A DNA stretch of 64,000 bases from Chlorogloeopsis sp. ULAP01 (GTDB lineage Bacteria > Cyanobacteriota > Cyanobacteriia > Cyanobacteriales > Nostocaceae), in NCBI RefSeq assembly GCF_030381805.1, contig NZ_JAUDRH010000011.1:216813-280812 (forward strand), written 5' to 3'. Every line of letters starts with the position of its first letter. Position 1 is the first letter of the stretch. The notes beneath the pieces are model-generated. The model did not search any database. It was not told the DNA's origin and saw only the letters and a program-made list of their open reading frames with translations. Position numbers and translations under genes: made by a program. Positions 44,403 through 53,539 of the stretch are shown one piece after another.

Positions 44403-44996
44403 ATGAGCAAGATGAATCCACTGACATCAAAAATAATTTTCATAATTGGGATGATATTGTGGCTGCTCGTGAGAATCCCTTATCAAAAAGAGCAGAAAAA
44501 GAATACGATTGTTGATGCTCGAACAACCATTCAGGAAAAATTAGTTCGCCTTCTTTTATTGATTGGGATACTATTTATCCCTTGGATTTATGTTCTATCT
44601 CCTTGGTTAAATTCTGTAAACTACCATCTACCAATCTGGGCTAATGTATTAGGTATTGCCGCTCTTATGCTCTCGCTTTGGTTGTTCTGGCGCAGCCATC
44701 ATGACTTGGGCAAAAATTGGTCATCAACACTGCAAATCAGGGAAGGACACACATTAACAACTAATGGCGTTTATCAAAACATTCGTCATCCGATGTATGC
44801 CTCTGTGCTGTTACTTTGCGTTGCACAAGCCTTATTGCTGCCAAACTGGATTGCAGGTTTATCTGGATTCATTGGTTTTAGTATTGCGTATGCAACACGA
44901 GTTAACCAGGAGGAACAAATGCTGCTTGACAGATTCGGTGATGAGTATGAAGCCTACAGGCAAAGTACAAAGCGATTAGTTCCCTATCTGTTCTAA
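44403..44996 (+). CDS. Isoprenylcysteine carboxyl methyltransferase-like membrane protein
   Basis: 197 aa integral membrane methyltransferase (ICMT/PEMT-like). Four or five membrane segments (IIFIIGMILWLLV; LLLLIGILFIPWIYVLS; ANVLGIAALMLSLWLF; ASVLLLCVAQALLLP). The cofactor motif is NGVYQNIRHPMYAS with the RHPxY signature and the C-terminal EEQMLLDRFGDEYEAYR. Substrate not identifiable. AGGAGATG overlaps the start. Confidence 0.9.
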   Translation: MSKMNPLTSKIIFIIGMILWLLVRIPYQKEQKKNTIVDARTTIQEKLVRLLLLIGILFIPWIYVLSPWLNSVNYHLPIWANVLGIAALMLSLWLFWRSHHDLGKNWSSTLQIREGHTLTTNGVYQNIRHPMYASVLLLCVAQALLLPNWIAGLSGFIGFSIAYATRVNQEEQMLLDRFGDEYEAYRQSTKRLVPYLF

Positions 44997-45223
44997 AGTA
45001 TTACTTGTTGAGATGTAGTTGCAGGTTACACGGCATAATAATCCCAAATGTCTACAACAAGCCGTTACCCACAACGGAAAGACACTCTGCGTTTGTGCGG
45101 TGATTTGAACTTGACAAAATTTTGAGTAATAACGCACATCTTAGCTCGCCGCTACTGCGATTGCCCATCTGTGTTAAAAAACAGTCAGAATAGATGAATC
45201 CCCCAGCTGTTTGAGTACTCATT

Positions 45224-46141
45224 ATGAGAACGCCAGCGCAAACGATCAAAGTAATTGATTACCGCCAAGAGAATGCATCAGATCCGTTTGTGCCTAAACC
45301 CGCTGTTCTCTCAAGCTCAAAATGGGACAGTATCCATTTTGAACTCCACCAACAGCCAAAGTTTGAGATAACTGAGCATCAACACACAATGCACGTGATT
45401 GCACAAGGAATTGCCAGTTTATCGCCTTCCGACTTATCAGGGGAACGATGGTTGGATGGAAAGCTTAAAAGAGAGACGCGCAATCATGGAGACATTGCAA
45501 TTATTCCTGCGGGTATTTCCCATCGCTGCAATTGGAATACCTCAGTCCAGTTTATAATTTTGGCAATTGAGTCTGCACTCCTCAAACAAGTCGGTCAAGA
45601 TTGGGTTGATTGCGATCGCATTGAACTTATCCCTCATTTTATGACTCGGCAAGATGTATTGCTTCAAGGTATCTTCTGTGCCTTACGAGAAGAATTAGAG
45701 TCTAAAAAAATTGGCGGTTATTTACTGATTGATAGTATCAAAACAACATTAGCTATTCATTTATTACGGAACTATTGCACCACGCAACCTAAGCTTTTTA
45801 CCTATACAGATGGATTACCTACTCTGAAGTTGCAACAGGTGAAGGAGTATATTAACGAACATCTGGAGCAGGATGTAAAGTTAAGTGAGATTGCTGCGAT
45901 CGCCCAAATGAGTCAATACCACTTTTTGCGTTTGTTCAAGCAAGGTATGGGTGTAACGCCCCACCAATACATTTTGCAATGTCGGATTGATAAAGCGAAA
46001 TATTTATTACAGCACAGCGAACTTAGCATTGCAGACATTGCTGTCAGGGTAGGTTTTTGCGATCAAAGTCACTTGACTCGATATTTCAAACGGATTGTCG
46101 GCGTTACACCAAAACAACTCATGCAAGCGCGAACGCAATAA
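45224..46141 (+). CDS. AraC-family transcriptional regulator
   Basis: 305 aa with an N-terminal cupin-like ligand domain (ITEHQHTMHVIAQG; IIPAGISHRCNW) and a C-terminal double HTH: VKLSEIAAIAQMSQYHFLRL for the first, LSIADIAVRVGFCDQSHLTR for the second, then YFKRIVGVTPKQL, the AraC signature. It precedes a dienelactone hydrolase gene in the same direction with a 59-bp gap, which is a candidate target. Confidence 0.95.
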   Translation: MRTPAQTIKVIDYRQENASDPFVPKPAVLSSSKWDSIHFELHQQPKFEITEHQHTMHVIAQGIASLSPSDLSGERWLDGKLKRETRNHGDIAIIPAGISHRCNWNTSVQFIILAIESALLKQVGQDWVDCDRIELIPHFMTRQDVLLQGIFCALREELESKKIGGYLLIDSIKTTLAIHLLRNYCTTQPKLFTYTDGLPTLKLQQVKEYINEHLEQDVKLSEIAAIAQMSQYHFLRLFKQGMGVTPHQYILQCRIDKAKYLLQHSELSIADIAVRVGFCDQSHLTRYFKRIVGVTPKQLMQARTQ

Positions 46142-46200
46142 TTTACTAAGATTCCGCAACTTTTTTCTAGAGTTCTAGGTAGCATTTTTTCTACAGTGGG

Positions 46201-47025
46201 ATGACACTGAGTTCAGCCAAAACAAAGATGCTAAAAACACCAAATATTGAAATTAACACTACAAAAGTCAAAATCCCTAACAACGGCTTAGAAATTGATG
46301 CTTACTTAGCTCAACCAACACATCAGGGAATCTTTGGCACTGTTATAGTTTTTCAAGAAATTTTTGGAGTTAACAACCACATTCGAGAAGTCACCGAACT
46401 CATAGCCAAACATGGTTATGTAGCAGTAGCACCCGCGCTTTATCAACGTTTTGCTCCCGGTTTTGAGGTTGAATATAAATCAGAAAGTGTTGGCTATAGC
46501 CCAGAAGGCTATCGGCTTGGCTTGGAATACTATCAACAAGTCAAGTATCAAGAAATCTTCAGTGATATTCAAGCTACGATCGCTTACTTAAAAACTCTAC
46601 CTAATATCAATGATAATGCGATCGGGGTGATTGGTTTCTGTTTTGGCGGTCATGTTGCTTACATGGCTGCAACCTTACCCGAAATTAAAGCAACGGCTTC
46701 ATTTTACGGTGGTGGAATTACCACTTCTAGTTATGGTGAAGATACTCCAACCATTAATCGCACCTCTGAAATTAAAGGTACTATTTATGTGTTTTTTGGG
46801 ACAAGGGATGAATTAGTTTCCCAGGAGGAAAACGAGCAAATTGAGGCGGAATTAAAGAAACATCAAATAAATCATCGCGTATTCCGATACGACGCAGGAC
46901 ACGGATTCTTTCACGGATTATTTGTAGAGAAGTACCCATTCATCGCCCAGCACCCAAGTTACAGCCCCGAAGCGGCTCCTGATGCTTGGCAACGCGTTCT
47001 AGAACTTTTTCAAAACAACTTGTGA
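46201..47025 (+). CDS. Dienelactone hydrolase family protein (copy 2)
   Basis: 274 aa. Nucleophile elbow GFCFGGHVAY with Cys nucleophile, TVIVFQEIFGVNNHIRE in the oxyanion region, Asp in GTRDELVS and His in DAGHGFFHGL. The start ATG at 46201 may be replaced by MLKTPNIEINT. It follows the AraC regulator by 59 bp, so the two probably form one unit. Confidence 0.92.
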   Translation: MTLSSAKTKMLKTPNIEINTTKVKIPNNGLEIDAYLAQPTHQGIFGTVIVFQEIFGVNNHIREVTELIAKHGYVAVAPALYQRFAPGFEVEYKSESVGYSPEGYRLGLEYYQQVKYQEIFSDIQATIAYLKTLPNINDNAIGVIGFCFGGHVAYMAATLPEIKATASFYGGGITTSSYGEDTPTINRTSEIKGTIYVFFGTRDELVSQEENEQIEAELKKHQINHRVFRYDAGHGFFHGLFVEKYPFIAQHPSYSPEAAPDAWQRVLELFQNNL

Positions 47026-47199
47026 AACTTGAAGCTAGCGATCGCATATCGCACACAATATAGTTCTGCCTAAAATCAAAAAAGGCGATCGCCCATTTTC
47101 TGTCCAAGGTGTCATCATCTCACTGATTCCTGCTCAAGTTGGTAGATCGCGAGTGCTAACAAACAGAAACTGTCCTATTTTTTAGTTGAGGTACAAGTT

Positions 47200-47271
47200 A
47201 TGAATATCACACTCAAGCCAGAAATAGAGCAATTTATTCAAGCGCAAATAAGCAGCAGTAAAACTGGGTAA
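47200..47271 (+). pseudogene. ParD/CopG-type antitoxin N-terminal remnant
   Basis: MNITLKPEIEQFIQAQISSS then KTG-stop. The first 16 residues match the beta strand and first helix of cyanobacterial ParD-like antitoxins; the remaining about 60 residues are absent and no toxin follows. Confidence 0.4.
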
Positions 47272-47395
47272 AGCGGCGCAACTTGGGGGTGCGATCGCTC
47301 TAGGAAAAGTTTAGGTTTAATCCTCCTCCTTCTCGTCAGCGGTAAAAGGCATTGGCTAAGGTTGTGCTTATGGGACTAATCCAAAAATTCCCATT

Positions 47396-47415
47396 AAAAA
47401 AGGGCTTCCAAGCCC
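47396..47415 (-). terminator. tRNA-Cys terminator
   Basis: On the minus strand GGGCTT-gg-AAGCCC followed by TTTTTT, 23 nt past the tRNA 3' end. Confidence 0.8.
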
Positions 47416-47438
47416 TGAAGTTTAAGCTATTTCTTAAA

Positions 47439-47509
<71 letters not shown>

Positions 47510-47612
47510 ATACCCACAAAATATTATATTATCAGAATTTTATCTAAAATTGCATCCTCACATCTGTAAATTTTTCACACTCCCGTCGCCACGAGACACG
47601 GGAGTGGAAATC

Positions 47613-48203
47613 TTAAACTCTTACCTCATCGGCAAAAGTGTGCCAACGGACAAAGTGAAATGCGCCAGCGACAGAACCCCAAATATGCTCATCGGTTTCT
47701 GGATCGCGCCCGCGATCGCGACTGATAAATTTTTCTCCGTCGATTTCAAATTCACTATCTAGATAAGTTTTTTTGCCTTTGCGATAAACAAAACAGGATT
47801 TTCCTGGCTCCACCTTGCCTTTGAAGCCGGAGCCTGTCCACTCTAAAATCATGTTACAACCACAGGATTTTTCCAAATCATCGATTGTTAAAGTTTTAAG
47901 GCGTTCTAAATTGCGGGATGCTCCATAAAATCTTTGTTCATCCTTAACCTTGTAATTCTCTATTTGGATATGATCTCCTGCATCCACTAACTTTGCTACT
48001 GCTACACGATAAGGATCGTTCAGCATATAGTCATAAGCTTGTTCCACATAAAAACTCACTCCTGAGAGCAAGTCTACGGGAAGGGGACGCATACAAACAC
48101 GAATATGGGCAAATAAGGGCGGATTTTCAAAAGCTTGTTCTTGATTGCTAAAATCTGCTGCCATCCACTGGGCTAAGGTGGCAAGATCTGTGGAATGAGT
48201 CAT
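47613..48203 (-). CDS. cpcT: Phycobiliprotein chromophore lyase CpcT
   Basis: 196 aa from ATG 48203 (an upstream TTG at 48212 is in frame but less likely). CpcT attaches phycocyanobilin to Cys-153 of phycocyanin or phycoerythrocyanin beta subunits. The CpcT/CpeT signature is present: WMAADFSNQEQAFENPPLF, GVSFYVEQAYDYMLNDPYR, CNMILEWTG, FKGKVEPGKSCFVYRKGKKT. In Nostoc PCC 7120 cpcT (all5339) lies next to hglT and the glycolipid genes, and the same neighbourhood is found here. Confidence 0.93.
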   Translation of the reverse strand: MTHSTDLATLAQWMAADFSNQEQAFENPPLFAHIRVCMRPLPVDLLSGVSFYVEQAYDYMLNDPYRVAVAKLVDAGDHIQIENYKVKDEQRFYGASRNLERLKTLTIDDLEKSCGCNMILEWTGSGFKGKVEPGKSCFVYRKGKKTYLDSEFEIDGEKFISRDRGRDPETDEHIWGSVAGAFHFVRWHTFADEVRV

Positions 48204-48366
48204 TACAGACAATACACCAGTTGCTTAAAAAGAATCTGGAAGTATTGTAAAACTTGTAGCTACCTGTTTGGCAGGAGAATTTTTTAGTTACTTGCGTCAA
48301 GGGTTAATGGCTAATGGAAGACTGGCAATTACCAATTCCCTAGTAGTACTGAGAGGTAAAATTCCG

Positions 48367-49596
48367 ATGTTACGACGCTTAAGCAAGATTATTACTGCCA
48401 CAACTACGTTTTTGCTGCTTTGCAATTCGGTGACACTGGCAGAGACTGACAAATCTCAATCACCAAATCAGTTCCCTCCATCACCACTAGAAATTAATAC
48501 AGTCGATCCACTGCTTCCACTTAAACCTGAAAAACAGCCGTTATCTGCCCAAGAACAGCAACAGTTAGAAGCAGCGCTGGATAAATTGAATCAACAAGCT
48601 ACGGCGAAATTGCAAGCAGGTGATACACAAGGAGCTTTTAATACCTGGAACCGAGAACTGCGGCTGCGTCGCTACTTGGGAGCGCTACAAGAAGTACAAG
48701 CACTAGGGCGAGTTGGCGCGATCGCCTATCAAAAAAACGAGCGCCTAGAAGTGCAATATATTACTGAGCGAATACAAAAGATTCAAAAACAGGCACAATC
48801 TCAAAAACCGCCCGATTTAGATCTGCTACAAGCACTAGGACAAGCTTATCAACAAGTGCGATCGCCTCAAAATGCTGTGGATGTTTATAACCAAGCTTTG
48901 GCAATGTTCCGCCAGCAACAAAATACAGCAAAAGAAGTAGAAACCCTCCAGACAATAGGAAATTTACATCTAGATTGGTTTGATTATCCTAAAGCTGCGG
49001 CAAGCTATGAAGAATTGTTAAAACTTGCTGTTGCGAGTGGCGATAGTACAAGTCAACTAACATACTTACAACAGCTAGCTTACATCTACGAGCAGGGAAA
49101 ACAACTCCAGCAAGCGATCAAAATACGCAATCAATTAGTACAAATTTACGAAAATCAAAATAACCTTACCCAGTTACCAAATTTGAGGCTAGCGATCGGC
49201 TCAAATTATGAATCTTTAGCAAGAGAAAATCCCAATCTGCTGCAACAGGCTTTTGCCAACTATCAACAAGCTTATACAACCGCTTGGCAATTACAACAGT
49301 ATGTACGTGCAGGAGAAGCTCTACAAAAGTTAATTGCGCTGTATCGTTCTCAAGGACAAATAGAGGAGGCATTACAAGCTAGCCAAATTCTGATACAGTC
49401 TCAACAACTAGCCTCAAACTTTTATGGTTTGATGAATGCTTACGATTTAATGGGGCAAATTTATTTAGAGCGTAAGAATTATCCTCAAGCACTAAGTGCT
49501 TTTCATAAAGGATTAGAGGTAGCTCAACAATTGAAATATGAAGAAAATCACTTTTCTGAGCAAATTAAAAAAGTTTATGGACAAATGCCTCAGTAA
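48367..49596 (+). CDS. Secreted TPR-repeat protein
   Basis: 409 aa from ATG 48367; the frame is open to 48268, but the N-terminus that makes sense is MLRRLSKIITATTTFLLLCN, a signal peptide ending near LAETDK. After a Pro/Gln-rich linker there are seven or so TPR units (AVDVYNQALAMFRQQQNTAK; AAASYEELLKLAVASGDSTS; ALSAFHKGLEVAQQLKYEEN). Probably periplasmic scaffold. Partner unknown. Confidence 0.85.
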   Translation: MLRRLSKIITATTTFLLLCNSVTLAETDKSQSPNQFPPSPLEINTVDPLLPLKPEKQPLSAQEQQQLEAALDKLNQQATAKLQAGDTQGAFNTWNRELRLRRYLGALQEVQALGRVGAIAYQKNERLEVQYITERIQKIQKQAQSQKPPDLDLLQALGQAYQQVRSPQNAVDVYNQALAMFRQQQNTAKEVETLQTIGNLHLDWFDYPKAAASYEELLKLAVASGDSTSQLTYLQQLAYIYEQGKQLQQAIKIRNQLVQIYENQNNLTQLPNLRLAIGSNYESLARENPNLLQQAFANYQQAYTTAWQLQQYVRAGEALQKLIALYRSQGQIEEALQASQILIQSQQLASNFYGLMNAYDLMGQIYLERKNYPQALSAFHKGLEVAQQLKYEENHFSEQIKKVYGQMPQ

Positions 49597-50453
49597 GTTG
49601 ATAACTCGGTATAGTAGTTTTACTATACCGAAAAATTCTCCACTTTACCGATGAAATACTTTTTTCTATTTGCTAGTTTCAAAATTTAATGAATTTGTCA
49701 AAAAATATTGATAAATTTATTTAAATTTGCCTTATTTTTTGTCTGTGATATTGATAATAACAAATAAAATTTGAGTTTTATAGAAATAAAAGTTTTGTGT
49801 GTCACTGAAAAAGGGTGTGAAAATTAATGAGTTGTGGTTTAATTAAATTAAATTAGCAATTAATCCCTACAAGGATGCAGAAACAATACTGCATTCGATA
49901 TTGAGTGTCAATTTTCTGGAAGTGGGCTAAGAGTATTTAGGGGAATTAAGCGTAATTAGACACTTGATATTTTTAATTGCACCTGTTCTCAAAATGCATG
50001 AGTAATGAACGATATAAAAGCTCTACTGATTTCTGTAGAGCTATAGCTGTCTTTAGGAATTTTGTAATTCCTCAGATTATTGATCTAATGACAGTCTGAA
50101 CGAAAAAAGTGCAAATGGAAAGTACATAAGTTCACATCTTGCACCTCGCCCCTAAAATGCCTGGAAGATGCCCGTAGGGTACTGACTGAAAACTTTACCT
50201 ATTCTACTTTAGTAGACTTTAGGTTTTAGCCCTTGAAATTGATTTCTTGGCAGAAAAGAGCGTGGATGCAAGAAATGAGTAAGCTTACTCCACTTTTAAT
50301 TTTGTTGGAGTATGGTGACATTTTCTACTAACTAAAAACTCTACGGGCGGGTTTGAAAGCAATTTCTATTCAGATGATGACAATATCTATAATATTCCCG
50401 CCCCTGCTCCTAAAAAGCAACTACCAACAAAATCAAATTAGTCACAAGTAACG
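49597..50453. other. 857-bp intergenic region with several hairpins
   Basis: The long gap before the HetN-like SDR gene. Hairpins: CGGTATAGTA-gttt-TACTATACCG (49607-49630); AGCTCTAC-tgatttct-GTAGAGCT near 50020-50043; AGGAATT-ttgt-AATTCCT near 50056-50073. Frames near 50267-50425 look weakly coding (MQEMSKLTPLLILLEYGD; FESNFYSDDDNIYN) but have stops and no start, so they are not called. It could hold a non-coding RNA or a long regulated leader. Confidence 0.4.
49607..49630. terminator. Perfect hairpin after the TPR gene
   Basis: CGGTATAGTA-gttt-TACTATACCG: 10-bp perfect stem, 11 nt beyond the stop codon. There is no T-run, so it may be a terminator or an mRNA 3' stabiliser. Confidence 0.5.
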
Positions 50454-51287
50454 ATGAAAAGTATAGCAGGTAAAACAGTGCTATTGACTGGTGCGTCCGG
50501 TGGTATCGGAGCATTTATTGCTCGTACGCTGGCAAAAGAAAAGGCAACAGTAATTGGTATTGCTCGTTCCCAAGAAAGGCTAGATCAAATACGTGCTGAG
50601 ATCGAATTTGCAGGTGGTAAGGGTATAACTATTCCATTTGATATCAGTAAAGTAGAAGAATTACCATCTCTGGTGCAGCAGATTAACGAAGTTGTAGGGC
50701 CAATCGATATTTTGATTAATAATGCTGCCATCGAAAAATATCGACCATTCCAAAACTACTCCTTTAAAGATATCCAGTCAATATTAGTAACTAATTTAAT
50801 GGCTGGGATGGAGTTAACCCGGTTAATTTTACCAGGTATGTTAGAGCGTAATAGCGGTCATATTGTCAATATTGCCTCTGGATCTGGGAAAAAAGGAGCA
50901 CCTTATAACAGTATATATTCTGCTAGTAAAGCAGGTTTAATTATGTGGACAGATGCAGTGCGGCAAGAATTAATAAATACCAGTGTAGGAATTACAGTAG
51001 TTTGTCCAGGATACACAAAAGCAGGGATGTTTCTGAAGTTTGGCTTACCATCACCTAAATTAGCACGTGTTTCCGAACCAAAAGCTGTAGCGATCGCAGT
51101 TGTGGAAGCAATTAAGCAAAACAAAGCAGAAGTCATGCTGGATGGAGTTTTGACAAGGCTTTTATTTTCTAACATCCAACTTTTTCCAGAATTTGGAGAC
51201 ACTATTTATCGTTGGATTGGTTTAACCAACTTGAACCTAACTTGTGCAGAAAATCAAATGCGTGCTGAGAAGCGTTTGCCTAACTAA
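50454..51287 (+). CDS. HetN-like short-chain dehydrogenase/reductase
   Basis: 277-aa SDR. Rossmann nucleotide motif TGASGGIG (12-19), NNA in LINNAAIE, and catalytic Y155xxxK159 in YSASK. The overall sequence resembles HetN, the SDR that restrains heterocyst formation in Nostoc. HetN has an ERGSGR motif near 131-136 whose RGSGR pentapeptide is required for inhibition; the same place here reads ERNSGH, so the signal peptide motif is lost while the catalytic residues remain. The TPR protein and cpcT lie upstream and the GMC gene downstream. Function: an NAD(P)-dependent reduction, perhaps of a lipid. Confidence 0.85.
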   Translation: MKSIAGKTVLLTGASGGIGAFIARTLAKEKATVIGIARSQERLDQIRAEIEFAGGKGITIPFDISKVEELPSLVQQINEVVGPIDILINNAAIEKYRPFQNYSFKDIQSILVTNLMAGMELTRLILPGMLERNSGHIVNIASGSGKKGAPYNSIYSASKAGLIMWTDAVRQELINTSVGITVVCPGYTKAGMFLKFGLPSPKLARVSEPKAVAIAVVEAIKQNKAEVMLDGVLTRLLFSNIQLFPEFGDTIYRWIGLTNLNLTCAENQMRAEKRLPN

Positions 51288-51843
51288 ATTTTCTGCTACT
51301 CAACAAACGCCCGCAGGCTAGAAGTCTAGAGCTAGTCGTACAAAGCCCACCTCCGTGGGCTGAAATCCTTAGAGGCTGCGGAGGCAGCCTTTGTTTATGT
51401 AGCCCCACTCTTCGAGAGTGAGGGCATTTTGACGAGAACATAAATTTTAAAGGAAAATTAATCATTCTTCCATTTCAAACTGCAAACTTTATTACCGAAA
51501 ACTCTAAAATTTTGCTTTTTGATTAATTTACTCCCATTTATAATTGCACTTGACTAATATCATTGACGGCTTATCAAGCTAAACCCATTTAAGCAGCTAG
51601 ACGTAAATATATTAAAGTTCGTAGTCGCTGCGCTTTAGCGAAGACAGCGCCGACTATAAACGAAAAAATATTTTCAGTTTAACTATGTCTACTTACTTAG
51701 ATGTTTTTACACAGTTTTTACACAGATGCAACTGATACTCTTCAGGGAGTTTTTCTATTAATTTTATTCATCAAAATCCTCAAATTTATTTCTTCTCTCC
51801 TTACACCTGGTGCATCACCAACAACTCAACAAACGGAGAAAAA
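51288..51843. other. Intergenic region with a palindromic repeat
   Basis: 556 bp. At about 51300-51430 is a repeat made of inverted blocks (CCCACCTCCGTGGGCTG; GGCTGCGGAGGCAGCC; CACTCTTCGAGAGTG). Another compact palindrome is GTAGTCGCTGCGCTTTAGCG near 51620. The rest is AT-rich. No ORF. It precedes the GMC gene, so a promoter should lie at its right end. Confidence 0.5.
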
Positions 51844-53385
51844 ATGATTGATAGTCATTATGATGTTATCATCATTGGCACAGGTGCAGGTGGTGGAACA
51901 CTGGCATATAAATTAGCACCCAGTGGTAAAAAGATTTTAGTTCTAGAGCGAGGCAATTTCTTACCTAGAGAAAAAGCCAATTGGGATTCTCATCAAATAT
52001 TTAAAAAAGAATGCTATCGCACAGCAGAAGTTTGGTACGACAAACACGGAAAAGCAATTCGTCCTCTCACACACTACTATGTCGGTGGTAACACAAAATT
52101 TTACGGTGGTGCGTTATTTAGATTTCGCGAAAATGATTTTAACAGAGTTATTCATAAAGAAGGCATCTCTCCTGAATGGCCATTAAAATATCAGGATTTT
52201 GCCCCTTACTACACCCAAGCAGAAAAACTTTACGAAGTACATGCTCAAAAAGGTTTAGATCCGACAGAACCTCAAATTATTGAAGCCTATCCGTTTCCTC
52301 CAATCAGCCACGAACCATACATTCAAGAAATTAATGATGCCTTAAAAGACAAAAACTTGCATCCATTCTATCTGCCACTTGGTATCAAACTGAATGAAGC
52401 TAATCGTTTTTTAAGTTCTTGTATTCGTTGTGAGACTTGCGATGGCTTTCCCTGTCTTCTTAATGCTAAATCTGACGCTGAAATTAACTGTATTCGTCCA
52501 GCTGTAACTTATAAAAATTTAACTTTAATCACTCAAGCAAAAGTTGTACGCCTTCACACAAATACATCCGGACAAGAAATCACAGGAGTAGAAACAGAAA
52601 TTGCAGGTAAGCAGTATATTTTCTCTGGAAATATCGTTGTTCTTGCTTGTGGTGCAATCAACTCAGCTGTATTGTTACTCAAATCCGCTAACGACAAACA
52701 CCCAAATGGTTTAGCTAATAGTTCTAACTTAGTAGGGCGAAATTATATGGCTCATAAATTTGGGGTAGTCATAGCTTTGTCAACAAAAGCTAATCCTACA
52801 GTTTTTCAAAAAACTATAGGTGTCAATGATTTTTATTGGGGAGAGAAAGATTTTCCTTATCCAATGGGCAGCATACAATTACTCGGCAATATTAATAAAG
52901 ATAGAGTAGCTGCTAATGCACCACCTTTTACACCTAGTATAATAGCTGAGACAATCGCAAATCATTCTGTTTCTTGGTTATTGATTACTGAAGACTTACC
53001 AGATCCAAAAAATCGCGTGCGTGTTAAGGGTGAGCAAATTATTCTTGAATATACAAATAACAACCAACAGCCTTTTAATCGTTTCATCCAACGCTGGATT
53101 TCTGTTTTAAAATCAATAAAATTGCACTCTCAAAAAGGACATTTTTCTTTGTTTCTGCCTCAAAAAATGTCTTTGAAAGATGTTGGACATCAGTGCGGTA
53201 CTTGTCGTTTTGGTAAAAATCCAGAAACATCAGTACTTGATATTAACTGCCGCACTCATGATGTGGATAATCTTTATGTTGTTGATGGTAGTTTTTTCCC
53301 GTCTAGTACTGCTTTAAATCCATCGTTAACGATTATGGCGAATGCTTTGCGAGTGGGAGAGCATCTGCTAGAAAGGATGAATTAG
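51844..53385 (+). CDS. GMC-family FAD oxidoreductase
   Basis: 513 aa. The FAD dinucleotide motif is IIGTGAGGGTLAYKL, then VLERGNFLPRE. The C-terminal GMC_oxred_C shows VDGSFFPSSTALNPSLT and HQCGTCRFGKNP. A Cys cluster CIRCETCDGFPC in the middle resembles those in cholesterol-oxidase- or gluconate-dehydrogenase-like GMC enzymes. Probably oxidises an alcohol group. It could act with the HetN-like SDR on the same strand, 556 bp upstream. It converges on the glycolipid cluster. Confidence 0.92.
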   Translation: MIDSHYDVIIIGTGAGGGTLAYKLAPSGKKILVLERGNFLPREKANWDSHQIFKKECYRTAEVWYDKHGKAIRPLTHYYVGGNTKFYGGALFRFRENDFNRVIHKEGISPEWPLKYQDFAPYYTQAEKLYEVHAQKGLDPTEPQIIEAYPFPPISHEPYIQEINDALKDKNLHPFYLPLGIKLNEANRFLSSCIRCETCDGFPCLLNAKSDAEINCIRPAVTYKNLTLITQAKVVRLHTNTSGQEITGVETEIAGKQYIFSGNIVVLACGAINSAVLLLKSANDKHPNGLANSSNLVGRNYMAHKFGVVIALSTKANPTVFQKTIGVNDFYWGEKDFPYPMGSIQLLGNINKDRVAANAPPFTPSIIAETIANHSVSWLLITEDLPDPKNRVRVKGEQIILEYTNNNQQPFNRFIQRWISVLKSIKLHSQKGHFSLFLPQKMSLKDVGHQCGTCRFGKNPETSVLDINCRTHDVDNLYVVDGSFFPSSTALNPSLTIMANALRVGEHLLERMN

Positions 53386-53391
53386 TAGTTT

Positions 53392-53441
53392 GTAGTAAGC
53401 GCTTTAGCGCTTAAACATTTAAGGACTAAAGTCCTTACTAC
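53392..53441. repeat. Palindromic TAGTAAG / CTTACTA element
   Basis: GTAGTAAGCGCTTTAGCGCT then TTAAGGACTAAAGTCCTTACTAC. The outer arms GTAGTAAG and CTTACTAC pair, and each half holds its own palindrome (AGCGCTTTAGCGCT; GGACTAAAGTCC). Confidence 0.75.
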
Positions 53442-53539
53442 GAACCTGAACCTATATCGTGTCACTACTTGCGTGACTCACCCTCATTACCAGGTTCAAC
53501 CTGGTAACGAGAATTAGAGCCTCTGGCTCGTGTCACTAC

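Larger units (their letters stand above)
47026..47438. other. Intergenic region with an antitoxin-like remnant
   Basis: About 410 bp. Holds HIP1 sites, the 23-aa remnant at 47200-47271 and the tRNA terminator at 47396-47415. Nothing else supportable. Confidence 0.4.

Noticed and set aside
44361..44560. Frameshifted continuation of the SRPBCC remnant
   Set aside because: A +1 frame reads TRLTTTFWVNVGDEQDE, faintly like the domain, but it quickly overlaps the real methyltransferase gene and lacks the conserved Trp/Gly positions.
49607..50080. Riboswitch
   Set aside because: Hairpins are simple stems without a recognisable aptamer consensus.
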